Assembly: GCA_044347745.1 (NCBI GenBank)
Contig: JBIKUD010000015.1
Location: 7,460 to 71,459 of the forward strand
Length of the DNA stretch: 64,000 nucleotides
Direction: 5' to 3'
Source of the DNA: JAIBBV01 sp044347745
Lineage (GTDB): Bacteria > Bdellovibrionota_C > UBA2361 > JAFLCA01
Position numbers and translations under genes: made by a program. A model generated the notes under the pieces. It saw only the letters and a program-made list of their open reading frames with translations. It was not told the origin of the DNA and searched no databases. The stretch's first letter is position 1; each line of letters starts with the position of its first letter. Positions 35,113 to 43,742 of this stretch are shown here, in pieces.

Positions 35113-36300
35113 TTAACTGTACAGCCACACCGATTTCCAGCGTTCTTTATATGAAGCCATTCCAACTTCTTCTAGGGCTGCTAATTCCCCAAGCATAGAT
35201 CGACGCTCGACCCATTCTCGCACTTTGGGCGTGCCATTAAGAATGTCCATGGGCAGGAGTTTTTCCTCGTATTCATATGGAGGAGGTCTCCAGGCAAAAT
35301 CTTGGCCGAGACGATGATAGAATTCGCGAAGGAGCACGTGCAGGCAACGCCAGGATTGAAATTTTTCTCTGTCAGTAACGTGAATTTGGTATCCGCCGCA
35401 AGACTTTCCCTGGTGTTTATCGAAAGTGGGAATAAACGAGCAAGGTCTTAAGACGCAGCCTTGAATTCCTTCGCGCTTCAGCATGGCTTCAAAGTCAGCA
35501 AGTTGTCCAAAGGGTTCAAAACGCGGATGGGCAATAAGTTCGAGAGGCTTAGTTGTGCCTCGGCCTTCAGAAAGGTTGGTTCCTTCAAGCACTACGGTGC
35601 CCACATAGGTAACAGTGGTGTCAACGGTAGGCACATTTGGTGAAGGCCAAACCCAAGGTAAGCCGGTTTCTTCAAAATACATGTGGCGCTTCCAGCCATG
35701 CATTGTAATGACTTCGAGGTCGCATTTTGAGCCATGATAGGTAGCAGCGAGTTGGGCCATTTCGCCCATGGTAAGCCCATGTCGCATGGGAATAGGATGG
35801 CGCCCCACAAATGTGGCGTACTCTTGTTCCAACACGGTGCCTTCCAGTTGCAGTCCGCCGATAGGATTTGGTCTATCGAGAATAATTACTTTTATACCCC
35901 TACTGGCGCACTTTTCCATCAGCAAGGTCATGGTGTGAATGTAGGTATAGACTCGAGTTCCTACATCTTGAAGGTCAACTACAATTGTATCGATGCCCTC
36001 GAGCATGGAATCAGTGGGCACTCTTGTTCTTGAGTACAGACTATGAATGGGCAGCTTGAAGGCAGGATGATACGAGTCTTCACTCTCAATCATGTTAGCT
36101 TGCACATCGCCAAAAAAACCATGCTGAGGACTCATTAAAGATTTAAGTCGCGAACCAAATACACGGCGCATTGCGAAGGGGCCAATTTCTAAATTTTTGG
36201 TCACTGATGCCCCATGACAAAGATATGCAAACGAGTTACCCACCTTTTTTTGTAGTGAGACATCGCTCATTAATCTATCTAGGCCTGTTTGAACTTGCAT
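35113..36300 (-). CDS. DUF1343 / NamZ-type exo-beta-N-acetylmuramidase
   Basis: A 395-residue member of the DUF1343 family, of which NamZ (removing MurNAc from peptidoglycan fragments) is the characterised example. Family landmarks: GLDRL, SPQHGFFGDVQA, VDLQDVGTRVYTYI, LDRPNPIGG and SEGRGTTKP. No signal peptide is seen, unlike several exported members, so cytosolic turnover of imported muropeptides is possible. It could link to the MurU-like gene of this window in muropeptide recycling. It converges on the FAD gene. Confidence 0.85.
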   Translation of the reverse strand: MQVQTGLDRLMSDVSLQKKVGNSFAYLCHGASVTKNLEIGPFAMRRVFGSRLKSLMSPQHGFFGDVQANMIESEDSYHPAFKLPIHSLYSRTRVPTDSMLEGIDTIVVDLQDVGTRVYTYIHTMTLLMEKCASRGIKVIILDRPNPIGGLQLEGTVLEQEYATFVGRHPIPMRHGLTMGEMAQLAATYHGSKCDLEVITMHGWKRHMYFEETGLPWVWPSPNVPTVDTTVTYVGTVVLEGTNLSEGRGTTKPLELIAHPRFEPFGQLADFEAMLKREGIQGCVLRPCSFIPTFDKHQGKSCGGYQIHVTDREKFQSWRCLHVLLREFYHRLGQDFAWRPPPYEYEEKLLPMDILNGTPKVREWVERRSMLGELAALEEVGMASYKERWKSVWLYS

Positions 36301-36406
36301 GCAGAATCCTTAAGTGAAATTTTTTACTTTTTTTGGCCAGTTTCGCTAGTCGAGGTGAAATAGGAAGTGAGTAACAAGTTTGCAATGCTTCCTGATAGTA
36401 AGTTGA

Positions 36407-37531
36407 TCATTGTAATTTGGTAAATGCACCATTGGTAACAGTCCAAAGCTCTGTTAATTGGGGTACGTCAACTAAACTTCCGTCAGCATTAAAACGCATT
36501 CTTCCTGCTGCACCCTGCAGGTCAACAGCATAAAGGCATTCTCGTATCGAGGGCAAAGAGCAGTCCGTAAGAGCCTGTTTTATTGCAAAAATAGCGTCAT
36601 AAGCTCGAGGAGAAGTAATAGAAGGGAGTTCTTTAAACCGAGCCTGGTATCGGGTGATAAAAGAATCTTCTGCGCGAAGCACATAGTGCAGAAAAACAAC
36701 CCCTTCTGCAACTTTTGGATTCTCTGAAACAGTATGATCAAATTTAATGTCATGACTAAGCACGGGAGTGCTTATTTTAAGCAAGCGCAGTTGATTCATA
36801 AAATTCGCCATTCCGCTGCCTTCCTGCAAAAACACTACATACGCATCTGGCTTTTGAGTCTGCATTCTTCCGAGAAGAGATTTAAATTCGGTGTTCCCGG
36901 CTTGCACAAGCTGAGGGGGGAGCACTTCAATTTTGTGTTTTCTAAGTTCTGAAAGCAGCGCCTCGGTCATGCCTTCAAAATAAATGGTGGGGCTGAACAC
37001 AATTTGTACCCGTTTAAATCCCTTTGATTGTATGTAGGTGCTCAGTTCTCGCACGTGCTCCGAAAAATGTGGCAACAATCCCAAAAGATAGGGTTTTGAT
37101 TGTGGCGGGCGCACGGAGAGGCCAGAGATAAGGAGTGTGGGTAATTTATTCCTTTGTGCCAAGGGGCTCACCAGTTCCCCAAACTCTGTCCAATTTGGTC
37201 CCAAGAGAACTTGAACTTTATCCACATTTGCGAGCTTATTAAATGCGCTAATAGTGCTGGGATAATCTGAGCGGTTATCCTCTACAACTAATTCAATTTT
37301 ACTGCCTTTCACTCCGCCTTGTGCATTTATCTCTTCAACAGCCAATTGAGCGCCCTGTAGTTCGGGCTTTCCACCGCTTGCAGCCCAGCCACTTAACGAA
37401 AAAAGCGCGCCAACTTTAATAGGATTACCTTCTGCGGCAAGCGAGCAAGGGAATAAAAGACCAATAAAAAGAGGAAAAGTGAGAAGGAAAAATGCCGATA
37501 GAGATAACAGCTTGGCCAGTTGGTTTTTCAT
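36407..37531 (-). CDS. Leu/Ile/Val-type ABC transporter solute-binding protein
   Basis: A 374-residue periplasmic binding protein with a signal peptide (cleavage near SLAAEG) and the LivJ-type start IKVGALFSLSGWAASGG, with GAQLAVEEINAQGGVKGSK following. Ligands are typically amino acids or small acids. No permease or ATPase gene is beside it, so it works with a distant transporter or as an orphan. Its start codon is only 16 bases from the divergent tlpA-like start. Confidence 0.88.
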   Translation of the reverse strand: MKNQLAKLLSLSAFFLLTFPLFIGLLFPCSLAAEGNPIKVGALFSLSGWAASGGKPELQGAQLAVEEINAQGGVKGSKIELVVEDNRSDYPSTISAFNKLANVDKVQVLLGPNWTEFGELVSPLAQRNKLPTLLISGLSVRPPQSKPYLLGLLPHFSEHVRELSTYIQSKGFKRVQIVFSPTIYFEGMTEALLSELRKHKIEVLPPQLVQAGNTEFKSLLGRMQTQKPDAYVVFLQEGSGMANFMNQLRLLKISTPVLSHDIKFDHTVSENPKVAEGVVFLHYVLRAEDSFITRYQARFKELPSITSPRAYDAIFAIKQALTDCSLPSIRECLYAVDLQGAAGRMRFNADGSLVDVPQLTELWTVTNGAFTKLQ

Positions 37532-37541
37532 ACTTTATAGT
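37512..37541 (+). promoter_or_regulatory. Probable leaderless promoter of the tlpA-like gene
   Basis: TTGGCC at 37512-37517 and TATAGT at 37536-37541 are 18 bases apart. The downstream ATG is at 37548, only 6 bases after the -10, where transcription would be expected to begin. No Shine-Dalgarno is present. The promoter would overlap the 5' end of the divergent binding-protein gene. Confidence 0.4.
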
Positions 37542-37547
37542 GTGCCT

Positions 37548-38057
37548 ATGAGTGCTCGAATCTTCAAGCTTTGTTTATTAGCGGTCTTTTGTATGTATAG
37601 CGCTGCTCCTGTGCAGGCGCTTGAACCAGGTGAGGGCATGCCCGTAATCGTGGGTAAAACTACTGAGGGCAGCTTATTCGATTTGGAGTGCATCAAAGGC
37701 AAAGTGGTGTTGGTCGATTTTTGGGCATCTTGGTGCGAGCCATGCAAGAAGTCGCTGCCTTGGATGGAGCTGATTCAGTCAAAATACCGAGCGCAGGGCT
37801 TGCAAATAATTGCTGTTAATTTGGACGAAGAGCGTCGGGCTGCCGATACGTTGCTTCATGAGCTAAAAATTAAAGAAATTATGACTCTATTTGATTCTCA
37901 TGGTGAGTCTGCCGAAAGCTTTGCGGTTAAGGCAATGCCGAGTACTTATTTATTCGATAAAGCAGGCAAGCTGGTTCACATGGAAGCGGGTTATAGAGAG
38001 TCTAAGGCGAAGGCACTGGAGCTTGAAATTCAGAAATTAGTAGGAGCCACCAAATGA
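37548..38057 (+). CDS. TlpA/ResA-like periplasmic thioredoxin
   Basis: A 169-residue thioredoxin-fold protein with a signal peptide (ending near VQA) and active site WASWCEPCKKSLPWMELI. The cis-Pro loop is AMPSTYLFD. Its usual job is reducing periplasmic thiols, for example in apocytochromes or metalloproteins. I start at the ATG at 37548; the longer frame overlaps the divergent gene. It is the first gene of a three-gene unit: its stop overlaps the DUF4266 lipoprotein start, followed by DUF3570. Confidence 0.88.
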   Translation: MSARIFKLCLLAVFCMYSAAPVQALEPGEGMPVIVGKTTEGSLFDLECIKGKVVLVDFWASWCEPCKKSLPWMELIQSKYRAQGLQIIAVNLDEERRAADTLLHELKIKEIMTLFDSHGESAESFAVKAMPSTYLFDKAGKLVHMEAGYRESKAKALELEIQKLVGATK

Positions 38058-38278
38058 AGAAGAGCAGGTTGTTTTGCGTTTTTGTCTTGCTGGGATGTGT
38101 GTTGTTTCAGGCCGGTTGTTCAAGTGTGAAACCCTGGGAAAAGAGACATTTATCTAGGGCGCACATGGCATTAGATACTGATCCTCTCGAATCCCGTACG
38201 CAGCGCCACTTGTATCAGTCTAAAGAAGGCACCTTTGGAGGTTATGGAATAGGTGGCGGCGGTTGCGGCTGTTCCTAA
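38054..38278 (+). CDS. DUF4266 lipoprotein with C-terminal Gly-Cys tail
   Basis: A 74-residue lipoprotein: signal peptide with lipobox FQAGC, then VKPWEKRHLSRAHMALDTDPLE, the DUF4266 core. It ends in a glycine-rich tail GGYGIGGGGCGCS with two cysteines at the extreme C-terminus, which looks conserved in my memory of the family. The tail could bind metal, form a disulfide for the adjacent thioredoxin, or be modified. It overlaps the TlpA-like stop by 4 bases, and DUF3570 begins 57 bases later. Confidence 0.85.
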   Translation: MKKSRLFCVFVLLGCVLFQAGCSSVKPWEKRHLSRAHMALDTDPLESRTQRHLYQSKEGTFGGYGIGGGGCGCS

Positions 38279-38335
38279 GGGCGATGTTGAGAATAGTTAT
38301 AAGTGCCGACCCTTCTCGGTTTGGCGTAAGTCGGT

Positions 38336-39520
38336 GTGAGTAAAAATTTTGGTTGGTTTCAGATGGCAAGCCGAACACGAAAAAATTCTAGAATTAGCGC
38401 TCCCGTGCGTGCTCGAAAGAGGCGTTTTGCAGCACTATTGGCGGCGGCCCTCGCTTTGCCAGGCATTTCTGCCCCTGATTTAGCAGAGGCTCAGCAAATA
38501 CCTGAAGCAGCTACCGTACGGCTCAAATATCAAGATTATCGCGATTATCAGGGCAGAGATCAGGAGCGGATGCGAATTCATGTACCCAGCTTTCTAATCT
38601 CCCTTCCCCTTTTCGAGAGTACCCAGGTTGACGTCGGTGGAACATTAGATAGCATGAGTGGTGCTTCACCGCTCTATCATAATACCCTGACGGGAGCGTC
38701 CGGAAAGGGAGTCGAAGATACCAGGCGTGCCGGAGATATTAAGGTAACCCAGTATTTTAACCGCTTTAGTGTCGCGCTGGGTGGTGTGTGGTCAACTGAA
38801 GACGATTATTTGTCGAGGGGAGGTCTGACTGAGGCGCGCTGGTGGACTGAGGACAAAAACACGGTGCTGGCTTTGGGATTTGAAGCCTACGTTGATGATC
38901 TCAGCAGTTCGTCGAATCCGTTGGTTGATGAAAGTCGGCGTTCACGTAATGCTTTGTTTGGTATTACCCAAGTAATTTCTCCGACACAGATTCTGCAATC
39001 AAATGTGACGTTTCATTACTCAGAAGGCTACCATAGCGATCCTTATAAGTTGGCTGATAGAAGACCAACTCAGCGGCATTTGTGGGCCTGGCTCACTAGA
39101 TATAACCAGTTTTTTGACGGCTCAGAGGGTGCATTGCACCTCAGTTATCGATATGCAGCCGATACCTGGAGCGTGCAAAGTCATATGATTGAGGCTTCTT
39201 GGTATCAGCCACTTGGTGATGCTTGGATGCTGAGACCGCGTCTCCGCTATTACACTCAGGAACGAGCCGATTTTTATAGCTCCGTGTTCCCTCCAGAAGA
39301 TTTTGAGGCGCAATATACGGCGGATCAACGCTTGGGAGATTTTGGATCCATCACCCCTGGTTTAAAACTTGAATACGCGTTTGCCAAAGACTGGTCGGCT
39401 GACATCGCGGTTGACTATGTTATGCAGCGGCCAGAATGGAAAATAGGACCTGCTAACTCAAATACCATTGATTCCTTTGAAGCATTGGTATTTGCAGTCG
39501 GCTTGGTAAAGCGTTTCTAG
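38336..39520 (+). CDS. DUF3570 outer-membrane-barrel-like protein with ApbE-type motif
   Basis: A 394-residue protein (GTG at 38336; an ATG at 38363 is also possible). It has a basic N-terminus and signal-like hydrophobic segment (RKRRFAALLAAALALPG, cleavage near EAQ), then beta-strand-rich sequence with alternating aromatics and a final phenylalanine (VGLVKRF), the outer-membrane-barrel end signal. DUF3570 landmarks are KYQDYRDYQGRDQERM and GGVWSTEDDYLSRG. Residues 105-111 read DSMSGAS and 116-122 NTLTGAS. The first fits the ApbE flavinylation consensus D-[GS]-x-[ST]-[SG]-A-[TS]; the second is a near match. An apbE gene lies 2.1 kb downstream. Confidence 0.82.
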   Translation: MSKNFGWFQMASRTRKNSRISAPVRARKRRFAALLAAALALPGISAPDLAEAQQIPEAATVRLKYQDYRDYQGRDQERMRIHVPSFLISLPLFESTQVDVGGTLDSMSGASPLYHNTLTGASGKGVEDTRRAGDIKVTQYFNRFSVALGGVWSTEDDYLSRGGLTEARWWTEDKNTVLALGFEAYVDDLSSSSNPLVDESRRSRNALFGITQVISPTQILQSNVTFHYSEGYHSDPYKLADRRPTQRHLWAWLTRYNQFFDGSEGALHLSYRYAADTWSVQSHMIEASWYQPLGDAWMLRPRLRYYTQERADFYSSVFPPEDFEAQYTADQRLGDFGSITPGLKLEYAFAKDWSADIAVDYVMQRPEWKIGPANSNTIDSFEALVFAVGLVKRF

Positions 39521-39525
39521 GCTTC

Positions 39526-41025
39526 TTATGCTGGAGTTTGAGCGGCCTGCGGTAATAATGCCAGGGTTTCGGTTATACGTTGAAGCACTTTAGCTTTACC
39601 CAGAACAGCAAAAGACTCAAAAAGAGGCGGAGTGACAGTTTTCCCAGTTACTGCAACGCGCAACACCACAAAAGCATTCCCTGGTTTTAAACCAAGATCG
39701 GTGGCTACTTGTCTTAAGGTGTCGCTGATTGGCTGAACTGAAAAGTCGGCCAAGGCTTCAAGGGCGGAATATGTACGCTCAAGAATTTCACGGGCTTTGG
39801 GAGTATCCATTCCCTTCTGAAACATAGCTTCCATATCGCGTTGAAGTGGCTTATCGCACAAAAATTCAACCATCGGCGCAATTTCGGTCATAAGTTTGGT
39901 GCGTTCTTGCACGTGAGGAGCCAGAGCAGCAAATTGCTCGGGACGAATCTCGAGTTGAGCAGCTTTAAGAAATGGTTGTGCGCGTTCAATAAATTCGTTC
40001 AGCGGTAATTTACGAATGTAAAGACCATTCATCCACTCCATCTTTTTCATGTCAAAGATGCCGCTAGATTGATTGATTCCCTCAAGCGAGAACTTTTGGA
40101 TAAGCTCATCTCGAGTAAAAATTTCTTGGTCACTCCCTTCGCCTGGAGCCCAGCCGATAAGCGATACAAAGTTAAGTGTTGCTTCAGGCAAGAATCCTTT
40201 TTCGCGGGCATCACGTGATGTGGCGGCTCCCGTGCGCTTTGAAAGCTTTTTGCCGTCTGCGCCGTTTACGACCGGGAAGTGGGCGAAGATAGGCAGTTCC
40301 CATCCAAGTGCTTCATAAAGCAGAACGTGAATAGGGGCAGATGGTAACCACTCGATCCCACGCAGAACATGACTAACTTTCATGTCATGGTCATCAACTA
40401 CGACGGCAAGGTGATACATTGGAAACCCATCGCTTTTGAGAAGTACGGTGTCTCTAAGTGGAATTGAATCCCAAGTGATTTTGCCACGAATTGCGTCGTG
40501 AAGCGAAACCGAGCGGTTGTGAGGCATTTTAAAGCGCACCACATGTGGTACGTCTGCTGATACGTTGCGGGTACGGCAATAGCCCGAATAACCTGGCAAC
40601 TCACGGCGAGCGAGCTGCTCATTTCTCTCGCGCTCGAGCATTTCTGGCGTGCAGTCGCAGCGGTACGCCACACCTTTGGCGACGAGTTCGTCGGCAATTT
40701 GTTTGTAACGCGGCAATCTCTGACTTTGTACGTAGGGGCCACATTCGCCGCCAAGTTCTGGTGCACCGTCCCACCATTCTCCAATGGCCTCTAATTCTTT
40801 ACGGCTCGGACCCTCGTCGGGACAAATGCCAAACCAGGCAAGTTCTTCGAGAATAAAGCGAACTGCCCCGGGTACTGAGCGTTCTTGGTCCGTGTCTTCA
40901 ATTCGTAAGATAAATTTACCGCCGTAACGTTTTGCCAGGAGCCAAGCAAAGAAGGCAGTTCGAAATCCACCGAGGTGTTGGAAGCCAGTTGGAGAGGGAG
41001 CAAATCTAGTGCGAACTTCTTTCAT
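39526..41025 (-). CDS. gltX: Glutamyl-tRNA synthetase
   Basis: A 499-residue class I aminoacyl-tRNA synthetase. The HIGH-type motif is in FAPSPTGFQHLGGFRTAFF, with RIEDTDQERS following, and the KMSKS-type loop is GADGKKLSKRTGA. The zinc-binding Cys cluster (YRCDCTPEML... GYCRTR) is present, as in proteobacterial enzymes. It is housekeeping and convergent to the DUF3570 gene, with 5 bases between them, interrupting the otherwise plus-strand DUF3570/apbE neighbourhood. Confidence 0.97.
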   Translation of the reverse strand: MKEVRTRFAPSPTGFQHLGGFRTAFFAWLLAKRYGGKFILRIEDTDQERSVPGAVRFILEELAWFGICPDEGPSRKELEAIGEWWDGAPELGGECGPYVQSQRLPRYKQIADELVAKGVAYRCDCTPEMLERERNEQLARRELPGYSGYCRTRNVSADVPHVVRFKMPHNRSVSLHDAIRGKITWDSIPLRDTVLLKSDGFPMYHLAVVVDDHDMKVSHVLRGIEWLPSAPIHVLLYEALGWELPIFAHFPVVNGADGKKLSKRTGAATSRDAREKGFLPEATLNFVSLIGWAPGEGSDQEIFTRDELIQKFSLEGINQSSGIFDMKKMEWMNGLYIRKLPLNEFIERAQPFLKAAQLEIRPEQFAALAPHVQERTKLMTEIAPMVEFLCDKPLQRDMEAMFQKGMDTPKAREILERTYSALEALADFSVQPISDTLRQVATDLGLKPGNAFVVLRVAVTGKTVTPPLFESFAVLGKAKVLQRITETLALLPQAAQTPA

Positions 41026-41632
41026 AAAAACTTCTGTATATACTGAGCGCTGTTTGAATTTACATTTTGTGGCCGACTTTGCATCGCGAAGTATACCGCG
41101 GAGGCGCAGCCGTAGCTATCAACAATTATACCGCTCATAGAGAATAGAGATTAATTCAAATAATGCGTAAATGAAATGGACACCCCGCCGGTGGCACTCT
41201 CTTTTTTTTGTTCAGTATATTTGCCCCTGGTTCGGCTCTACCTCGCGCTATATTGCTCACCTCCAGCCTTAAGCGGCTAAAGACGTAAATTTAACTCGTG
41301 AGCGGAATATACGGGGAATTAAGGAAGACTCAGGCGGGGAGCTATATCGCGAATCAGGCACGCATGCCAAATGGGGATTAGGGGGTGGGCTAGGTAGTTT
41401 TAGATGAGTTGGTTAAACTCGGTTAAAGCCTATGGATTTGAATTTAGGTGAAAATATAGGTAGTTGGAAGTTTGTGTGGGGTAGTGAAGCCAAGGGTATG
41501 AAGAGTGGGACGGACGAGGGGGGGAGTTCGCGAAGGGGCAATCCCTCAAGGCTCGTGTTGTGCCGAAATTTCATTCCAAATAGGATCCGTTTCAATCCCA
41601 TCTTTTTTCGACTTTGACGAGTAAAGAAACTA
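41026..41632. other. Intergenic region, 607 bases
   Basis: No gene is supported in either strand; short open frames here lack ribosome sites and recognisable sequence. It holds the divergent start regions of gltX and apbE. The word GGGACGGAC at 41507-41515 is the reverse complement of the core of the GGTCCGTCCC repeat seen after two other genes. A G-rich stretch lies at 41505-41525. Confidence 0.5.
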
Positions 41633-42520
41633 ATGAAGCCGATACAGAAGCACCAATTTAGAGTAATGGGAGGTCCTGCCGAACTACAGTATTTTGCCCC
41701 GACTCGTTTGTTAGCTCTTGAGCAACAGATAGAGGCTGAGGCCAAGCGTCTTGAGGCTACGTATTCTCGCTATCAACCAAATTCAATTGTGAGCTGCATC
41801 AACAACCAGGCTGGTAAATCAGCCATTTCAGTTGATGAAGAAACGGCGGGACTAATTGATTTTGCATTCGCGGCATTTAAACAAAGTCAGGGACTCTTTG
41901 ATATTAGTTCTGGCGTATTAAGGCGGGCCTGGAACTTTTCAGAGCCACGCCTTCCAGAAAAAGCCATGCTCGAGAAACTTTTAGAGTTAGTCGGTCTTCA
42001 CAAGATAAGCTGGAAACGGCCTAGTTTGTTTTTGCCCCATCCAGGAATGGAGCTGGATTTTGGAGGAATCGTCAAGGAATATGCTGTTGATCGCTGTACC
42101 ACTTTTCTAAAGGAAGCCAAAGTAGATGGCTTAGTTAACTTTGCAGGAGATCTACGAATCTCTTCGTCTGGTGGATCTGGGCATGTCTGGAAAGTTGGCA
42201 TCGTCGCACCGCGTACATTAGGCGAGACTATCGCTACTTTAGAGCTGCGAGATGGTGCAATAGCCACAAGTGGCGACTATGAGCGGTATATCGAAGTTGA
42301 TGGTCGCCGCTATTATCATATCCTACATCCACGCACCGGCTACTCCGTGCCTGGTTTTCAGTCGGTGAGCATCCTTGCATCAACTTGTAGTATGGCTGGT
42401 GTGGTGTCAACCACAGCCATGCTCTTGGGGCAAAAAAAAGGAATAAATTACCTCCATTCGACTGGATACCCTTATCTTTTAGTGTGTGAGGGCGGAAAGC
42501 TTGTGAAAAAGGCGCTGTAA
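41633..42520 (+). CDS. apbE: FAD:protein FMN transferase
   Basis: A 295-residue ApbE, which attaches FMN from FAD to Thr/Ser of target proteins. Motifs: SRYQPNSIVSCIN, SQGLFDISSGVLRRAW, DFGGIVKEYAVDR, NFAGDLRISSSG and ATSGDYERYIEVDGRRYYHILHPRTGYSV. An in-frame stop at 41615-41617 rules out a longer N-terminus. There is no signal peptide or lipobox, so unlike most ApbE it should be cytoplasmic, or exported by an unseen route. No NqrC/RnfG gene is in the window; the DUF3570 protein upstream has a matching acceptor motif. Confidence 0.92.
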   Translation: MKPIQKHQFRVMGGPAELQYFAPTRLLALEQQIEAEAKRLEATYSRYQPNSIVSCINNQAGKSAISVDEETAGLIDFAFAAFKQSQGLFDISSGVLRRAWNFSEPRLPEKAMLEKLLELVGLHKISWKRPSLFLPHPGMELDFGGIVKEYAVDRCTTFLKEAKVDGLVNFAGDLRISSSGGSGHVWKVGIVAPRTLGETIATLELRDGAIATSGDYERYIEVDGRRYYHILHPRTGYSVPGFQSVSILASTCSMAGVVSTTAMLLGQKKGINYLHSTGYPYLLVCEGGKLVKKAL

Positions 42521-42546
42521 AAATCTTAAGAACTCCTTGCTGTTGA

Positions 42547-43692
42547 TTAATTCTGGGCAGGAGCTTGGGTAATAAAAAATTGGTCAATAGATGTTCCGTC
42601 CACAGTTCGGGCAGTAATCCCAAGGCGGCTTTGGTCTGCCGTCAGCTCTAGATAATGGTACGTCGCACCATATGCCTTCAAATATTCTGGTTGGGCAGCT
42701 TGTTTTGAAAGGCTTGCGCCCCCGCCACCGCTTACCAAATACGTAATTTTGCTTTGATGACCCTGAGTTACCGGAGGCGGTTCCAAGCGCTGATAACAGT
42801 GATCGTGACCTGAAAGCACAAGTTGCACATTTGAACTTTCAAGGACGGGTAAAAGTTCTTGTATAAGCTGCGGCCGATTCCCTCTTTTAGCTGCGCTGTA
42901 AGGGGGGTGATGAAAAAAGGCGACACGCCATATTGATTCCTTGGCGGCAGGCGAGTTGAGCGTCTGTTGTAACCACTCAGCTTGAGGAGAGCCTGGAGCA
43001 AGCGGCACATTACTGTCGAGCACAATAAAGTGTACTGGACCAAACTGAAAATTATAGAAGCGCTTGCTAAAAGCCGCTAAGTGATTGCGTGGAGGAGAGA
43101 AAAAATGAAGAAAAGTACCGATGCGAGCAGCATCATGATTTCCGACAGCAGGGTAGAATGGTACCGAAGGCAACAGGGCCGCATATGGTTCAAAAAATGT
43201 AGGATCGTAGTGTTTAAATTCACCATCAGGATAGACAATATCACCAACATGTAAAACTGCATCTGGCTTCCAGGAATAAAGAAGGTCTGCAATCTGCTTT
43301 TGTTCTTTGTTTCCAAATCCAGAGTCGCCGATAACCGCAAAACGAACCTCTTTAGGCGAGTCGTTGGGAGGGGCTGTTCTAAATGGGACACATCCGCTTG
43401 AGCTACCAAGTACTTCGTAACAATAAGTTGAATCTGCGATAAGGTTTGTAAGTGTCACCTCGTGTCGGGTTTTGCCTGAATCATCTTTAATCTCCAGCCA
43501 GTTGTTGGGCTCACTCATAAGCCTATATCGTAATGCTGAATCGCTTATTTTTTTAGTAAACCAAATGATACGAGCTTCGGTCTGAGTTATGCCTTGCACG
43601 TATGCCGGGCGCTGTAAAATTTCCGTCCACCCATGAGAAGAGAGTACGAGCAGACACAACTGAAATACGAGGATACGGGATATTTGGCGCAT
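42547..43692 (-). CDS. Exported purple-acid-phosphatase-like metallophosphoesterase
   Basis: A 381-residue protein; the ATG at 43692 gives a clean signal peptide (cleavage near HGWTE), better than the TTG at 43713. An N-terminal fibronectin-like domain (PAYVQGITQTEARIIWFT...) precedes a calcineurin-like phosphatase domain with metal motifs VIGDSGFG, HVGDIVYPDG, AVGNHDAAR, FFHHPPYS and LSGHDHCYQR. Purple acid phosphatases use Fe with Zn, Mn or Fe. It probably releases phosphate in the periplasm or outside the cell. Confidence 0.87.
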   Translation of the reverse strand: MRQISRILVFQLCLLVLSSHGWTEILQRPAYVQGITQTEARIIWFTKKISDSALRYRLMSEPNNWLEIKDDSGKTRHEVTLTNLIADSTYCYEVLGSSSGCVPFRTAPPNDSPKEVRFAVIGDSGFGNKEQKQIADLLYSWKPDAVLHVGDIVYPDGEFKHYDPTFFEPYAALLPSVPFYPAVGNHDAARIGTFLHFFSPPRNHLAAFSKRFYNFQFGPVHFIVLDSNVPLAPGSPQAEWLQQTLNSPAAKESIWRVAFFHHPPYSAAKRGNRPQLIQELLPVLESSNVQLVLSGHDHCYQRLEPPPVTQGHQSKITYLVSGGGGASLSKQAAQPEYLKAYGATYHYLELTADQSRLGITARTVDGTSIDQFFITQAPAQN

Positions 43693-43742
43693 AGAGCTTA
43701 CTCTAACGCACAACAGCTCGCAGTGAAAAACCTAAAAAAGAA

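Noticed and set aside
41413..41745. Frames in the gltX-apbE gap
   Set aside because: Composition and starts look random; one overlaps apbE on the opposite strand.
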